A DNA stretch of 64,000 nt from Flavobacterium plurextorum (GCF_002217395.1 NZ_MUHD01000011.1:1-64000), one strand, 5' to 3'; numbered from the stretch's first letter, positions 1-9,480 are shown. Translations and numbers: made by a program. The notes: a model not told the origin generated them from the letters alone.

Positions 1-50
1 GGATCGCTCAGCTTGAAAAATGTTTTAAAAACGTCTTAGAGAACGTTAGT

Positions 51-488
51 TTATTTATATTGATCTGGTAATATTTTTACATTAAATAAAAACGTCTTCT
101 TTTTATCGCTATAGCTGTAAATCAAAGTATAATCATTATCTCTAAAAACCTGAAGTCCTGTGTTTGCTTTCGCAGTACTTAAAAGACTTTTTTCCATTTC
201 TACTTGTATTACATCAACCTCAGCAGTGACTTTTTCTACATTTAGCAATGTCAAATTATATTGAACAACTCTTTCTTCGGGTAAACTTACACTGTCAAGA
301 CGAATTCCTTCTTGAATTTTCAGCGGGCAGCTTTTATTGTATTTCCCAACCAGTTCTGTTATTTCAGTATTTACTTCATCTGCCTTTTCAGAAAGAAAAA
401 ATTGAAAGAAAACAGCCAAAGCAACTGCAATTCCAATTACAACTAATAATAAAATATTCTGTTTTCTTTTACTTTGTTTTTCTTGCAT
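51..488 (-). CDS. hypothetical single-pass membrane protein, 145 aa
   Basis: I do not recognise a family. The first 11 residues are basic and polar, followed by one hydrophobic segment (about residues 11-31), then a soluble domain rich in charged and beta-prone residues. This fits a protein anchored by its N-terminus with the rest in the periplasm. It lies 29 bp downstream of the thymidine kinase gene on the same strand, so the two may be co-transcribed. The start is the only ATG before the membrane segment. The first 50 bases of the window hold nothing I can identify. Confidence 0.7.
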   Translation of the reverse strand: MQEKQSKRKQNILLLVVIGIAVALAVFFQFFLSEKADEVNTEITELVGKYNKSCPLKIQEGIRLDSVSLPEERVVQYNLTLLNVEKVTAEVDVIQVEMEKSLLSTAKANTGLQVFRDNDYTLIYSYSDKKKTFLFNVKILPDQYK

Positions 489-517
489 GTTTTATTAGGC
501 TTAAATGAATTTAAAAT

Positions 518-1108
518 CTATTTTTCTTGACTCTTTTTCATCGCATTAAAATAAGCTGCACGACTTAATGGCTCATATTCTTCTGTTTCCCCAAGCATTA
601 CTAATTTATCATTATCTGTTTTACGAAAACTGTAATTTGCAAGATTTCCCGTTCTCGTACATACCGCATGAACTTTCGTAACATATTCTGCAGTTGCCAT
701 AAGTCCCGGCATTGGTCCGAAAGGATTTCCTTTAAAATCCATATCAAGTCCGGCAACGATTACACGAATTCCCTGATTGGCAAGATCATTACAAACTGTA
801 ATAATTTCATCATCAAAAAACTGAGCTTCGTCAATACCAATAACATCGCAGCCTTGTGCTAAAATTAAAATATTGGCCGCGGCAGGAACTGGCGTAGAAC
901 GAATTTCGTTGGCATCGTGAGACACCACCATTTCGTCATGATATCGAGTATCAATTGCGGGTTTAAAAATTTCGACTCTTTGTTTGGCAAATTGGGCGCG
1001 TTTTAATCTGCGGATTAACTCCTCGGTCTTACCCGAAAACATTGATCCACAAATAACTTCAATCCAACCAAATTGTTCTTTGTGATTTACTGTATTTTCG
1101 AGAAACAT
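518..1108 (-). CDS. tdk: thymidine kinase (type II)
   Basis: Phosphorylates thymidine to dTMP in the salvage pathway, using ATP. The Walker A loop [11 protein letters not shown] lies near the N-terminus, followed by the DEAQFF segment typical of type II (tetrameric, zinc-containing) thymidine kinases and a C-terminal cysteine-containing lasso region. An in-frame ATG exists 93 bp upstream (1201), but that extension ([10 protein letters not shown]...) is not typical of the family. The ATG at 1108, giving a protein starting [15 protein letters not shown] and about 196 aa long, fits family length. Only a short spacer separates it from the downstream membrane protein gene. Confidence 0.95.
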   Translation of the reverse strand: MFLENTVNHKEQFGWIEVICGSMFSGKTEELIRRLKRAQFAKQRVEIFKPAIDTRYHDEMVVSHDANEIRSTPVPAAANILILAQGCDVIGIDEAQFFDDEIITVCNDLANQGIRVIVAGLDMDFKGNPFGPMPGLMATAEYVTKVHAVCTRTGNLANYSFRKTDNDKLVMLGETEEYEPLSRAAYFNAMKKSQEK

Positions 1109-1344
1109 TTTGTATTTTTCTACCTTTAAAAATGAATAGTTTTTATTACTTTGTACTGGTAATAAATTGACGCAAAAAACTGCTGTTTTTCGGTTTTTCA
1201 AAAGTAGAAAATTTTTATCAAAACGGAGATTCGCAATCGCTTATTAACAGAAATAAAAAATTATCTCGTTGATTTTCTCCCAGAATAAAGACATTCAGAT
1301 ACAAAACATAATAAATTACCCTATTCACTATAATTTCAACAGTT

Positions 1345-2379
1345 ATGAAAAAAAAATTGGAAGCCGACTTAATCAGCATTGCACATCGAATTTTAAAACT
1401 TAAAAACAAATCCGATATCAATCAATTATATCTTGAAACTCAGAAATTATATGAGAAACTAGCGGTGTTAAAATTTGTTGATGAAAATTTCGACAGTTTA
1501 AAACCAACCATTGGTCACAGTGAAATTACTTCTGAAATAGAAACTATTTTTGAAAAAGAAGATACTATTCCTGCAGAAGTTAAAACCGAAGAACCAATTG
1601 CAGTTGAAGAAACCGTAACTGAAACCATAATTGCGGAAGAAACAAAAACGGAAGAAGTTGTAGAAGAAACTGTGCCCGAAATTGTTGTAGAAATTTCTGA
1701 AGAAATCATTGTAGAAACTGAAATTGAAACGATTCCTGAAACTATTGCCGAAATAAATGAAGAACCTGAAGCAGAGGAAATTGAAGAACCAATTTTTGAA
1801 GCTAAAAAAGATATCGAAGCCGCTGACGAACTTTCGTTTACTACGATCAGCGATTTAAAACCAATTCCTGATTTCATACCTGCTTTCGAATTAGAAACGG
1901 AAGAAATAGTTGCAGAAATCAAAGAAGAGCCAAAAATCGAAACAGAGACAAAATCTCAAGCAGTTCATATGACTTTAGAAGAACTTTTGGGAGTAAATTA
2001 TGCTGATGCTCAATTTGTGAAAGTTGATAGTTTTGAAAATGTTTCAGCAAATACAGCAACTGCCGAATCTAAAGAGAAAAAAACTACCGAAACAGCGATT
2101 TTAGAAACTCCAGCAGAATCTAAAACTGTTACACTAAACGAAAAACTTGCAAAAGGTTTCCACGTTGATTTGAATGACCGAATTGCATTCACAAAAAACC
2201 TTTTCGGAAACAGTTCTGAAGATTACAGTCGTGTTTTAAATCAGCTTTTAACGTTTGATTCTTATGCCGAAGCTAAAGAATTTATTGACGATATGGTAAA
2301 ACCTGATTATAACAATTGGGACGGAAAAGATGATTACGCAGAACGTTTCCTTGGAATTATCGAGAAGAAATTCGCATAA
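1345..2379 (+). CDS. acidic repeat-containing protein of unknown function, 344 aa
   Basis: No enzymatic domain is visible. The N-terminal 60 residues (MKKKLEADLISIAHRILKLK...) look alpha-helical. Residues about 65-165 are a low-complexity stretch of Glu with Ile, Val and Thr, with many EE and ET steps, probably extended and highly negative. The last 80 residues, from about LNEKLAKGFHVDL to the end, return to normal composition and look like a folded domain. There is no signal peptide, so it is probably cytoplasmic. The rsmI ATG follows 37 bp after its stop, so the two are probably co-transcribed. A scaffold or binding role is possible but unsupported. Confidence 0.8.
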   Translation: MKKKLEADLISIAHRILKLKNKSDINQLYLETQKLYEKLAVLKFVDENFDSLKPTIGHSEITSEIETIFEKEDTIPAEVKTEEPIAVEETVTETIIAEETKTEEVVEETVPEIVVEISEEIIVETEIETIPETIAEINEEPEAEEIEEPIFEAKKDIEAADELSFTTISDLKPIPDFIPAFELETEEIVAEIKEEPKIETETKSQAVHMTLEELLGVNYADAQFVKVDSFENVSANTATAESKEKKTTETAILETPAESKTVTLNEKLAKGFHVDLNDRIAFTKNLFGNSSEDYSRVLNQLLTFDSYAEAKEFIDDMVKPDYNNWDGKDDYAERFLGIIEKKFA

Positions 2380-2416
2380 AGCCATTTTCACATTTTACAT
2401 TTTACGAATAAAAAAT

Positions 2417-3136
2417 ATGTCAAAATTATATATCGTTCCAACGCCAATTGGCAATCTTGAAGACATGACTTTCAGAGCTATTAGAGTTTTGAAAGAAGTC
2501 GATTTGATTTTGGCCGAAGACACTAGAACGAGCGGAAAATTGTTGAAGCATTTTGAAATTGGCACGCACATGCACAGCCATCATATGCACAACGAGCACA
2601 AAACCACCGAAAATTTAATTGCGCGTTTGAAAGCCGGCGAAACTATCGCTTTAATTTCAGATGCAGGAACTCCGGCAATTTCAGATCCAGGATTCTTATT
2701 GACACGCGCTTGTGTTGAAAATAAAATTGAAGTAGAATGTCTTCCAGGCGCAACTGCATTTGTTCCAGCGCTTGTAAACAGCGGACTTCCAAATGACAAG
2801 TTTATTTTTGAAGGTTTTCTTCCTGATAAAAAAGGACGTCAGACTAGATTTTTGGCTTTAGCCGAAGAAACTAGAACAATGATTTTATACGTTTCTCCAC
2901 ATAAACTCGTTAAAACATTAGCTGAATTTATTCAGTATTTTGGAGAAGATCGACAAGTTTGTGTTTCAAGAGAATTATCAAAACTACACGAAGAAAATGT
3001 TCGCGGAACTGCAAAAGAAGTTCTCGCACATTTTGAAAAAACAGCTCCACGCGGTGAAATAGTTGTTGTCGTTGCTGGAAAAACTATAACAAAAGAGCCT
3101 AAGAAAAGTAAGTTTTCTAAGGATGATGAAGAATAA
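2417..3136 (+). CDS. rsmI: 16S rRNA (cytidine(1402)-2'-O)-methyltransferase
   Basis: SAM-dependent enzyme that 2'-O-methylates C1402 in the decoding centre of 16S rRNA. The family signature blocks are all present: VPTPIGNLEDMT at the N-terminus, AEDTRTSGKLL, and SDAGTPAISDPG. It belongs to the tetrapyrrole-methylase (YraL) fold. The open frame runs upstream to 2330, but the protein beginning MSKLYIVPTPIGNL at 2417 matches the family start and avoids overlap with the preceding gene. The C-terminus is lysine-rich. It lies just after the acidic-repeat gene and before an intergenic palindromic repeat. Confidence 0.95.
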   Translation: MSKLYIVPTPIGNLEDMTFRAIRVLKEVDLILAEDTRTSGKLLKHFEIGTHMHSHHMHNEHKTTENLIARLKAGETIALISDAGTPAISDPGFLLTRACVENKIEVECLPGATAFVPALVNSGLPNDKFIFEGFLPDKKGRQTRFLALAEETRTMILYVSPHKLVKTLAEFIQYFGEDRQVCVSRELSKLHEENVRGTAKEVLAHFEKTAPRGEIVVVVAGKTITKEPKKSKFSKDDEE

Positions 3137-3145
3137 AAAACATTA

Positions 3146-3206
3146 GCCACAGATTTCACAGATTAACACAGATTCAAGAATCCTTTGAAATCCTTTAATC
3201 TGTGGC
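3146..3206. repeat. intergenic inverted repeat, copy 1
   Basis: Arms GCCACAGATT (3146-3155) and AATCTGTGGC (3197-3206) are perfect reverse complements. Between them lie further short CACAGATT-like units. A second copy lies at 3616-3673 and a rearranged copy around 53494-53736. The family sits only between genes here. It may act as a stem-loop in the transcript. Confidence 0.8.
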
Positions 3207-3228
3207 AAAAAAAATTAAATCATAATTT

Positions 3229-3573
3229 ATGAGCATTCAAGCCTTTTTAGAAAAAGTAAAACAAACTCCAACACAAATAACATTCCCGGAAACTATTGCC
3301 ATAATTGAGGAAAATTACAATTTCACTCCAACTGCTTTTCAAAACGGAACGCAGCATAATGCAGCCGGAGAAAATTCTGGTTCTTGTAAATTATTTTCTT
3401 TTGCAAAATTGCAAAACTTAAGCAAAGAAGAAACTTTGGCTTGTTTTGGCGCTTTTTATTTTGAAGAAGTTTTAGGAGATCCAAACGGAACAAATCACCA
3501 AAACATTAGAAATTTCATCAACTTAGGCTGGGACGGAATTCAGTTTAAAGGAAATGCATTGGAATTAAAATAA
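3229..3573 (+). CDS. HopJ-type III effector family protein
   Basis: A 114-aa cytoplasmic protein of the HopJ family, named after a Pseudomonas effector but widespread in free-living bacteria, where its role is unknown. Family features visible are the N-terminal helix ending near residue 15, the block IIEENYNFTPTAFQNG, the GENSGSCKLFSFA segment and the closing NFINLGWDGIQF. The name should not be taken as evidence of a secretion system: none is nearby. It is flanked on both sides by copies of the same palindromic repeat. Confidence 0.85.
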   Translation: MSIQAFLEKVKQTPTQITFPETIAIIEENYNFTPTAFQNGTQHNAAGENSGSCKLFSFAKLQNLSKEETLACFGAFYFEEVLGDPNGTNHQNIRNFINLGWDGIQFKGNALELK

Positions 3574-3615
3574 CATTGTGAAAACTTTGTCAAAGTTTGA
3601 AACCGAATATTTTTT

Positions 3616-3673
3616 CCACAGATTAAAAGATTAACACAGATTAAAAAATCCTTTTAAATCATGTAATCTGTGG
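3616..3673. repeat. intergenic inverted repeat, copy 2
   Basis: Arms CCACAGATTA (3616-3625) and TAATCTGTGG (3664-3673) are perfect reverse complements, and the interior resembles copy 1 at 3146-3206. It is followed at about 3713-3748 by short tandem TCTAAAATC-type repeats, a second repeat type that recurs near 26710-26740. Confidence 0.8.
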
Positions 3674-3750
3674 CAAAAAAATCTTAATCAGATTAAACGA
3701 TTTTAGAAACCTACAGTCTAAAATCAAACTCTAAAATCTAAAATCAACTC

Positions 3751-5451
3751 ATGCGTTGGACTTTAAAACCAAAACCTTCTCAAGATAAAATCAAACATTT
3801 GGCGCAAGCCTTAAATGTAGAAGATTTTGTTGCAACACTTTTGATTCAGCGCGGCATTGAAACTTTTGAAGATGCCAAGAACTTCTTTCGCCCATCTTTA
3901 GAACATCTTCACGATCCTTATTTGATGAAAGACATGGAGAAGGCGGTTGCAAGAATAGAATTGGCAATTGAAAATCAGGAAAACATTTTAGTTTTTGGTG
4001 ATTATGATGTTGACGGAACAACGGCGGTTTCTTTGGTTTCATCGTATTTAAAATCACATTATCCAAATATTGCAACTTATATTCCGGATCGTTATGATGA
4101 AGGTTACGGTATCTCTTTTAAAGGAATTGACTTTGCTGATGATAACGGATTTTCATTGATTATTGCACTCGATTGCGGCATAAAATCCATAGATCATATC
4201 GCTTACGCGAAAGCAAAAAACATCGATTTTATTGTTTGTGATCACCACAGACCTGGTGAATTTCTTCCAGACGCGGTTGCGATTCTTGATCCAAAAAGAG
4301 AAGACTGCACTTATCCGTATGATGAATTATGCGGCTGTGGAGTTGGTTTTAAATTGATTCAGGCTTTAGGCCAAAACCGAAATGAAACTATCGAGGATTT
4401 AGTTCCATATCTAGATTTGGTTGCAACAGCAATTGCTGCGGATATTGTTCCTATTACAGGAGAAAATCGTGTTTTAGCTTATTTCGGTTTGAAAGTAATT
4501 AACAGTAATCCAAGACCTGGAATTAAAGCTTTGGTTCATCAGGTTAAAAAGACAGTTTTGGATATTACCGATGTTGTTTTTATTATTTCTCCAAGAATAA
4601 ACGCTGCGGGAAGAATCAAGCACGGAAATCATGCTGTTGAATTATTGACCGAATTTGATTTTGATCAAGCGCAGCAGTTTGCATCTGAAATTGAACAATA
4701 TAATGCTGATCGAAAAGATCTAGATAAAAAAATTACAAAGGAAGCTTTTCTTCAAATTACAGAAAACAATGAAGAAGAACGTTTTTCTACCGTTGTATTT
4801 CAAGAAGACTGGCACAAAGGTGTTATTGGAATTGTTGCTTCTCGATTGATTGAAACGTATTATCGACCAACTTTAGTTTTTACTAAAAGCGGAGATAAAT
4901 ATGCAGCTTCTGCCCGATCTGTAAAAGGTTTTGATGTTTACAATGCATTAGATGCCTGCGCAGAACATTTGGAACAATTTGGAGGTCATATGTACGCGGC
5001 GGGAATGACTTTAAAAGCTGAAAATTATCAGATTTTTAAAGACGCTTTTGAAAAACAGGTTTCATCAACTATTTTACCTGAAATGCGAACTCCTGAAATC
5101 GAAATTGATGCCGAAATTAATTTCTCTGATATCACTCCAAAACTCATCCGTATTCTAAAACAATTTGAACCTTTTGGTCCGCAGAACATGACGCCGGTTT
5201 TCATGACTAAAAACATAAAAGATACTGGTTATGCCAAAACTTTAGGTTCTGAGGAGGAACATTTAAGGCTTTTTGTAAAACAATCGAATTCAGATGGAAT
5301 TGCAGCAATTGGCTTTGGACTAGGAAAAAAACTAAGTATAGCGCAAAATCAGAATCTGTTTCAGCTGGCTTATTCTTTAGCTGAAAACGAATGGAACGGA
5401 ACCATATCAACACAGCTTATGCTGAAAGACATCAGAACAAATGACAACTAA
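3751..5451 (+). CDS. recJ: single-stranded-DNA-specific exonuclease RecJ
   Basis: 5'-3' exonuclease on single-stranded DNA, acting in recombination and mismatch repair. DHH phosphoesterase motifs are clear: the FGDYDVDGT block, the LDCGI block and CDHHRPGE. The DHHA1 nucleic-acid-binding segment contains GGHMYAAGM, followed by a C-terminal OB-like region. At 566 aa it has the usual length. The start MRWTLKPKP is normal for Bacteroidota RecJ. The last 11 bases overlap the next gene, so the MFS transporter is probably translationally coupled. Confidence 0.95.
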   Translation: MRWTLKPKPSQDKIKHLAQALNVEDFVATLLIQRGIETFEDAKNFFRPSLEHLHDPYLMKDMEKAVARIELAIENQENILVFGDYDVDGTTAVSLVSSYLKSHYPNIATYIPDRYDEGYGISFKGIDFADDNGFSLIIALDCGIKSIDHIAYAKAKNIDFIVCDHHRPGEFLPDAVAILDPKREDCTYPYDELCGCGVGFKLIQALGQNRNETIEDLVPYLDLVATAIAADIVPITGENRVLAYFGLKVINSNPRPGIKALVHQVKKTVLDITDVVFIISPRINAAGRIKHGNHAVELLTEFDFDQAQQFASEIEQYNADRKDLDKKITKEAFLQITENNEEERFSTVVFQEDWHKGVIGIVASRLIETYYRPTLVFTKSGDKYAASARSVKGFDVYNALDACAEHLEQFGGHMYAAGMTLKAENYQIFKDAFEKQVSSTILPEMRTPEIEIDAEINFSDITPKLIRILKQFEPFGPQNMTPVFMTKNIKDTGYAKTLGSEEEHLRLFVKQSNSDGIAAIGFGLGKKLSIAQNQNLFQLAYSLAENEWNGTISTQLMLKDIRTNDN

Positions 5452-6721
5452 ATCAACAAAACCAGATCCGTATCAAGCGCTTCGCTATAGAGAGTTTAAT
5501 ATATTTTTACTATTACGCTTTGCGATGGTTTTTGCTTGGTCGATGCAGTTTATTGTGATTGAATGGGAAGTTTACAGTTTAACCAAAAACCCGCTTTCGT
5601 TGGGAATCATAGGTTTGATGGAAGTAATTCCAGCGGTTTCAATGGCATTGTTTGCTGGACATATTGTTGATCAAAGAGAAAAGAAAGGATTATTGGTAAA
5701 ATGTATTCTAGGGTTTTCAGTAATTAGTTTTGGATTATTTTTACTCACTTGGCCAAAAATTGTCAGCGGTTGGTCGACTGAGTCTACCTTATATGCTATT
5801 TACTTTTTAGTATTTCTTGGCGGATTAGTTCGTGCTTTTCTTGGTCCTACTATTTTCTCTCTACTATCACTTATTATTCCTAAAAAAGCATATCCAAATG
5901 CCGCTACTTGGAGCAGTTCGGTTTGGCAGATTGGTGCGGTTATGGGACCTGCACTAGCAGGATTTTCAATTAACTGGATTGGTGTTCACTGGTCAATGTG
6001 TCTCGTTTTCGGATTCTCAATTCTTTCCTTAATTGCCTTATCACAAATCAGTAAAAAACCAATCATAAATCCGAAGATCGGAGAATCAATAAAAGACAGT
6101 CTTACAGAAGGTTTGACCTTTGTATTTAAAAACCAGATTGTTTTAGGCGCTTTGTCACTTGATATGATTGCAGTACTTTTTGGAGGTGCAGTAGCATTGT
6201 TACCCGTTTTTGCACAAGATATTTTAAAAGTGGGTTCTGAAGGTTTTGGTATATTAAGAGCTGCGCCTGCTGTGGGTGCTTTTATTACGATGATTGTTTC
6301 GGCGTATATCCCTTTATATAAAAATGCCGGAAAAAAACTTTTAGGTGCCATATTTGTTTTTGGGTTGTCGATCATCTTATTTGGACTTTCTACGTCATTC
6401 TGGCTTTCTGTTTTTGCTTTATTCTTGAGCGGACTTGCTGACGGAATTTCGGTAGTAATTCGCCAGACCATTTTGCAGCTTAAAACTCCTGATCATATGC
6501 GTGGACGCATTGGTGCTGTAAATTCGATTTTTGTTGGCTCTTCTAATGAATTAGGTGCGTTTGAGAGCGGTGCAACTGCTAAATTAATGGGAGCAGTAAC
6601 ATCTGTTGTCTTTGGCGGAAGCATTACACTTTTGACCGTTTTAGGCTTTGGTTTTATATCTCCAACTTTTAGAGATTTAGATCTTCATAAAGATATGGAA
6701 GAACATCACAAATTGGAGTAA
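5441..6721 (+). CDS. MFS transporter (MFS_3 / EntS-like)
   Basis: A 426-aa integral membrane protein with about 12 hydrophobic segments, resembling the MFS_3 group that includes the enterobactin exporter EntS. Recognisable features are the conserved QYRAL-like N-terminus (YQALRYREFNIFLL), the loop DQREKKG between segments 2 and 3, and RGRIGAVNSIFVG in the C-terminal half. The substrate cannot be read from sequence. It overlaps recJ by 11 bp and is closed by a strong terminator at 6772-6799. Confidence 0.88.
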   Translation: MTTKSTKPDPYQALRYREFNIFLLLRFAMVFAWSMQFIVIEWEVYSLTKNPLSLGIIGLMEVIPAVSMALFAGHIVDQREKKGLLVKCILGFSVISFGLFLLTWPKIVSGWSTESTLYAIYFLVFLGGLVRAFLGPTIFSLLSLIIPKKAYPNAATWSSSVWQIGAVMGPALAGFSINWIGVHWSMCLVFGFSILSLIALSQISKKPIINPKIGESIKDSLTEGLTFVFKNQIVLGALSLDMIAVLFGGAVALLPVFAQDILKVGSEGFGILRAAPAVGAFITMIVSAYIPLYKNAGKKLLGAIFVFGLSIILFGLSTSFWLSVFALFLSGLADGISVVIRQTILQLKTPDHMRGRIGAVNSIFVGSSNELGAFESGATAKLMGAVTSVVFGGSITLLTVLGFGFISPTFRDLDLHKDMEEHHKLE

Positions 6722-6771
6722 TTAATTTTTAAACCCTATAAGTTCATTTAAAGAATGAATCTTAAATTTAG

Positions 6772-6799
6772 AGACCTCCAATAAAACGGAGGTCTTTTT
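6772..6799 (+). terminator. rho-independent terminator after the MFS gene
   Basis: Stem AGACCTCC (6772-6779) with GGAGGTCT (6788-6795), an 8-nt loop, then a T run to 6799. It ends the recJ-MFS transcript. Confidence 0.85.
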
Positions 6800-6915
6800 A
6801 TTTTTGCATCAAGCAAAAACAAAAAAGCCTTTACGATGAACTTATAGTACTTATATGGTAAAACCTTTTTCAAATTTTTATGATTTTTTTATTTAGAATT
6901 AATATAAATAATATT

Positions 6916-6923
6916 TATATTTG
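6916..6923 (+). promoter_or_regulatory. Bacteroidota -7 promoter element
   Basis: TATATTTG matches the TAnnTTTG consensus exactly and is followed by C. It lies 20 bp upstream of the ATG at 6944, after a long AT-rich stretch. Confidence 0.65.
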
Positions 6924-6943
6924 CTGGAATAAAAGGATTTACA

Positions 6944-7300
6944 ATGAGAGAAATACAACAAATATATCACAACAGCTTCGGCATAGCCTTTTACTGGAAA
7001 CAAAACAGCCAGACAATTCTTGACAAAGTACAGTTGGTTTTTAAAGAAACTGGCTTTTATTTCACGGTTTCGGAGTTGAATATGTTTTGCGATTTAATCG
7101 AAGACAGCATTATCGAAAATGCCTGCTGCGAAGCTTGTGAGTTAAAATATTCTTGTCATAAATTTTTATTAAAAACTCCATGTTCGTCAATAGATTTAGC
7201 TGTTTCAATGACAGAATTAAAATCTATTAAAGATTTAGTTGAAGGCTCTTTGTTTAAAATCGAATTAGACGAATATGTTTATGGTCCTGGATTAAACTAA
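6944..7300 (+). CDS. conserved hypothetical cysteine-rich protein, 118 aa
   Basis: A small cytoplasmic protein without signal peptide. Its middle carries a cysteine cluster, CCEACELKYSCH, which could bind a metal. The N-terminal part contains FTVSELNMFCDLIED and the C-terminus ends YVYGPGLN. I do not recognise the function, although the gene looks like a normal chromosomal gene with its own promoter. It precedes a multihaem cytochrome gene by 83 bp in the same direction, so a link to redox metabolism is possible but only by proximity. Confidence 0.75.
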   Translation: MREIQQIYHNSFGIAFYWKQNSQTILDKVQLVFKETGFYFTVSELNMFCDLIEDSIIENACCEACELKYSCHKFLLKTPCSSIDLAVSMTELKSIKDLVEGSLFKIELDEYVYGPGLN

Positions 7301-7383
7301 GAAACATTCTAAATATTTTAACAACATTTTTTCATTATTGAAATATATTTTGATTTTATTCAAAAAAAAGTATATTTACGGCA

Positions 7384-8595
7384 ATGAAAAAAATAAGCAT
7401 TTTTATTGCCTTTACTATTTTAGCGCTCTTTTTTACAAATTGCAAAGACGCTTCTGAAGAGTATATTGATCCGCGAGGCACTGATTATGCAGGCTCAGAA
7501 AGCTGTATTCAGTGTCATCAGACTCAATATGACATGGCATCAAAAAGTGCTCATTTTAAAGCCACTGCTCCCGCAATTCCAGCAAATATTTTAGGTGATT
7601 TTGACAAAGGAAATCACACTTTTATCTATGACAAAAACACCAAAATTGTTATGGAAAAACGCAACGACAGCTTGTATCAAGTTCTATATAAAAACGGAAA
7701 AGAGGTTGAAGCACATCGTTTTGAGATTGTTTTTGGAATTAAACATGCACAAACTTCGGTATACTGGCGAGATCGCAATACGTATGAATTACCTGTTTCT
7801 TACTATAATTCTATAAACAATTGGGCTACAAGTCCAGGTTTTCCGGCAGACAAACCTTATTTTGACCGTATGGTTGTAAAAGACTGTTATTCTTGCCACA
7901 GCTCAAATATCAGCAGCAGAAATGTTAATCAGAATTCTACAGATAAGAACTTTTTATCGATGGAAGTCGAAGATGTCATTGATAAAAAAACAATTGTTTA
8001 CGGAATTGATTGTGAACGCTGTCACGGACCTGCGAAAAAGCATGTTGATTTTCATCTAAAAAACCCAAATATAAAAGTCGCAAATAGTATTACCAGTTTT
8101 AAAACGCTTAACAGACAACAAAAGTTAGATGCCTGTGCACTTTGTCACGCTGGAAATGACGGCATGAAAATGAAATCTCGTTTTGACTTTAAACCGGGTG
8201 ATAATCTATCTGATTTTTATAGAGAAACAAGAAGTGTAACTGATACAGCGAAATTTGACGTTCACGGAAACCAATTTCGTTTAATGGCACAAAGTAAGTG
8301 TTTTATAAAAAGTGACAAAATGGATTGTATTACTTGTCATAATCCGCATGAAAATGCTTCTAAGAATATGGCGTCGTATTCTAAAATCTGTATGAGCTGT
8401 CATCAAGGTTTAAAACACAATGAAACGACTTTAAAAACGATGCCTGAAAAGTTATTGGCCGATAATTGTGTAGAATGCCATATGCCGAAAAAATCATCGG
8501 GGGCAATTAAATTTCAACTTTCAAACAGTAAACAGTTATCAAATTACATTTTAAGAACACACAAAATTGGGATTTATCCAACAAGTACAAAATAA
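7384..8595 (+). CDS. multihaem c-type cytochrome lipoprotein (seven CxxCH motifs)
   Basis: The N-terminus has a lipoprotein signal with lipidated Cys20 (FFTNC), so the protein is exported and membrane-anchored. Seven CxxCH haem-attachment motifs are visible, beginning at about residues 41, 168, 210, 251, 315, 336 and 362. This resembles the cytochrome c554-type multihaem family, many of which carry electrons in the periplasm or act on nitrogen or sulfur compounds. The first motif is separated from the rest by a domain of about 120 residues without haem motifs. No partner reductase or cytochrome biogenesis gene is adjacent. The exact electron acceptor is unknown. Confidence 0.9.
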   Translation: MKKISIFIAFTILALFFTNCKDASEEYIDPRGTDYAGSESCIQCHQTQYDMASKSAHFKATAPAIPANILGDFDKGNHTFIYDKNTKIVMEKRNDSLYQVLYKNGKEVEAHRFEIVFGIKHAQTSVYWRDRNTYELPVSYYNSINNWATSPGFPADKPYFDRMVVKDCYSCHSSNISSRNVNQNSTDKNFLSMEVEDVIDKKTIVYGIDCERCHGPAKKHVDFHLKNPNIKVANSITSFKTLNRQQKLDACALCHAGNDGMKMKSRFDFKPGDNLSDFYRETRSVTDTAKFDVHGNQFRLMAQSKCFIKSDKMDCITCHNPHENASKNMASYSKICMSCHQGLKHNETTLKTMPEKLLADNCVECHMPKKSSGAIKFQLSNSKQLSNYILRTHKIGIYPTSTK

Positions 8596-8668
8596 GACAT
8601 TTTTTAGTTTTTGGTTTTAGCCATTAAGCCTCAACTTTGCGACCTGCGACTTTTGACTTTTGACTTAC

Positions 8669-9412
8669 TTATTTTTCGAATTTCTTAAGTTCAAAAGTCT
8701 CACCGTCAAAAACTCCGTAGGTAAAATAACCAATCCAATCGCCTAGATTTACATAATTTGAATCTTCACCAACAGGAATAATCATTGGTAAATGGCGATG
8801 TCCAAAAATAAAGTAATTGTAATGTTTGGTTTCGAGTTTACGTTTGGCGTACAAAACAAGCCATTCGTTTTCTTCACCAAGAAACTTCACATCTTCGTCA
8901 CCAGAAATCAGTTTGTTTTTAACCGATAAATACTGCGCTAAACTCACGCCGACATCCGGATGAAGCCATCGAAAAAGCCATTTTGAAAACGGATTTGTAA
9001 ACACCTTTTTCATTCTTTTATAGCCTTTATCTCCAGGACCTTTTCCGTCTCCATGACCAATTAAAAAGGTTTTTCCGTTAAAAGTAAATTCTTTATTATC
9101 ATGATAAACCGGAATATTCAATTCGGTTTCAAAATAATCATTCATCCAAAGATCATGATTTCCAACAAAAAAGTAAATTGGAATACCGCTGTCGCGAATT
9201 TCAGCTAGTTTACCTAAAATTCGAACAAAACCTTTTGGAACAACTGTTTTATATTCAAACCAAAAATCGAATAAATCACCAAGTAAAAAAATCGCCTCAG
9301 CATCATCTTTAACCTCATCTAACCAAGCCACAAATTTCTTTTCACGCGGAAGACTCAATTCAGGAGTCGGCGCACCAAAATGCTGATCTGAAGCAAAATA
9401 TACTTTTTTCAT
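8669..9412 (-). CDS. lpxH: UDP-2,3-diacylglucosamine diphosphatase-like metallophosphoesterase
   Basis: Calcineurin-like phosphoesterase of the LpxH type, which releases UMP from UDP-2,3-diacylglucosamine in lipid A synthesis. The metal ligand motifs are complete: DQH near residues 9-11, GDLFDF, GNHD, GHGD and the C-terminal GHRH. At 247 aa the length is normal for LpxH. Some Bacteroidota carry more than one such phosphoesterase, so the symbol is likely rather than certain. It ends 73 bp from the stop of the convergent cytochrome gene. Confidence 0.85.
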   Translation of the reverse strand: MKKVYFASDQHFGAPTPELSLPREKKFVAWLDEVKDDAEAIFLLGDLFDFWFEYKTVVPKGFVRILGKLAEIRDSGIPIYFFVGNHDLWMNDYFETELNIPVYHDNKEFTFNGKTFLIGHGDGKGPGDKGYKRMKKVFTNPFSKWLFRWLHPDVGVSLAQYLSVKNKLISGDEDVKFLGEENEWLVLYAKRKLETKHYNYFIFGHRHLPMIIPVGEDSNYVNLGDWIGYFTYGVFDGETFELKKFEK

Positions 9413-9480
9413 TTATCTTTTGTGAAATGTGATTGGTGAGATGTGAAACGTTTTACTTTTCACAATTTACTTTTTATTAA

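Noticed and set aside
1515..1922. 135-codon Ser-rich frame antisense to the acidic-repeat gene
   Set aside because: Its Ser/Ile/Val content is the reverse of the Glu-rich repeat of the sense strand.
5986..6471. 161-codon frame antisense to the MFS transporter
   Set aside because: It lies fully inside a well-supported membrane protein gene and its composition is a mirror of the sense codons.
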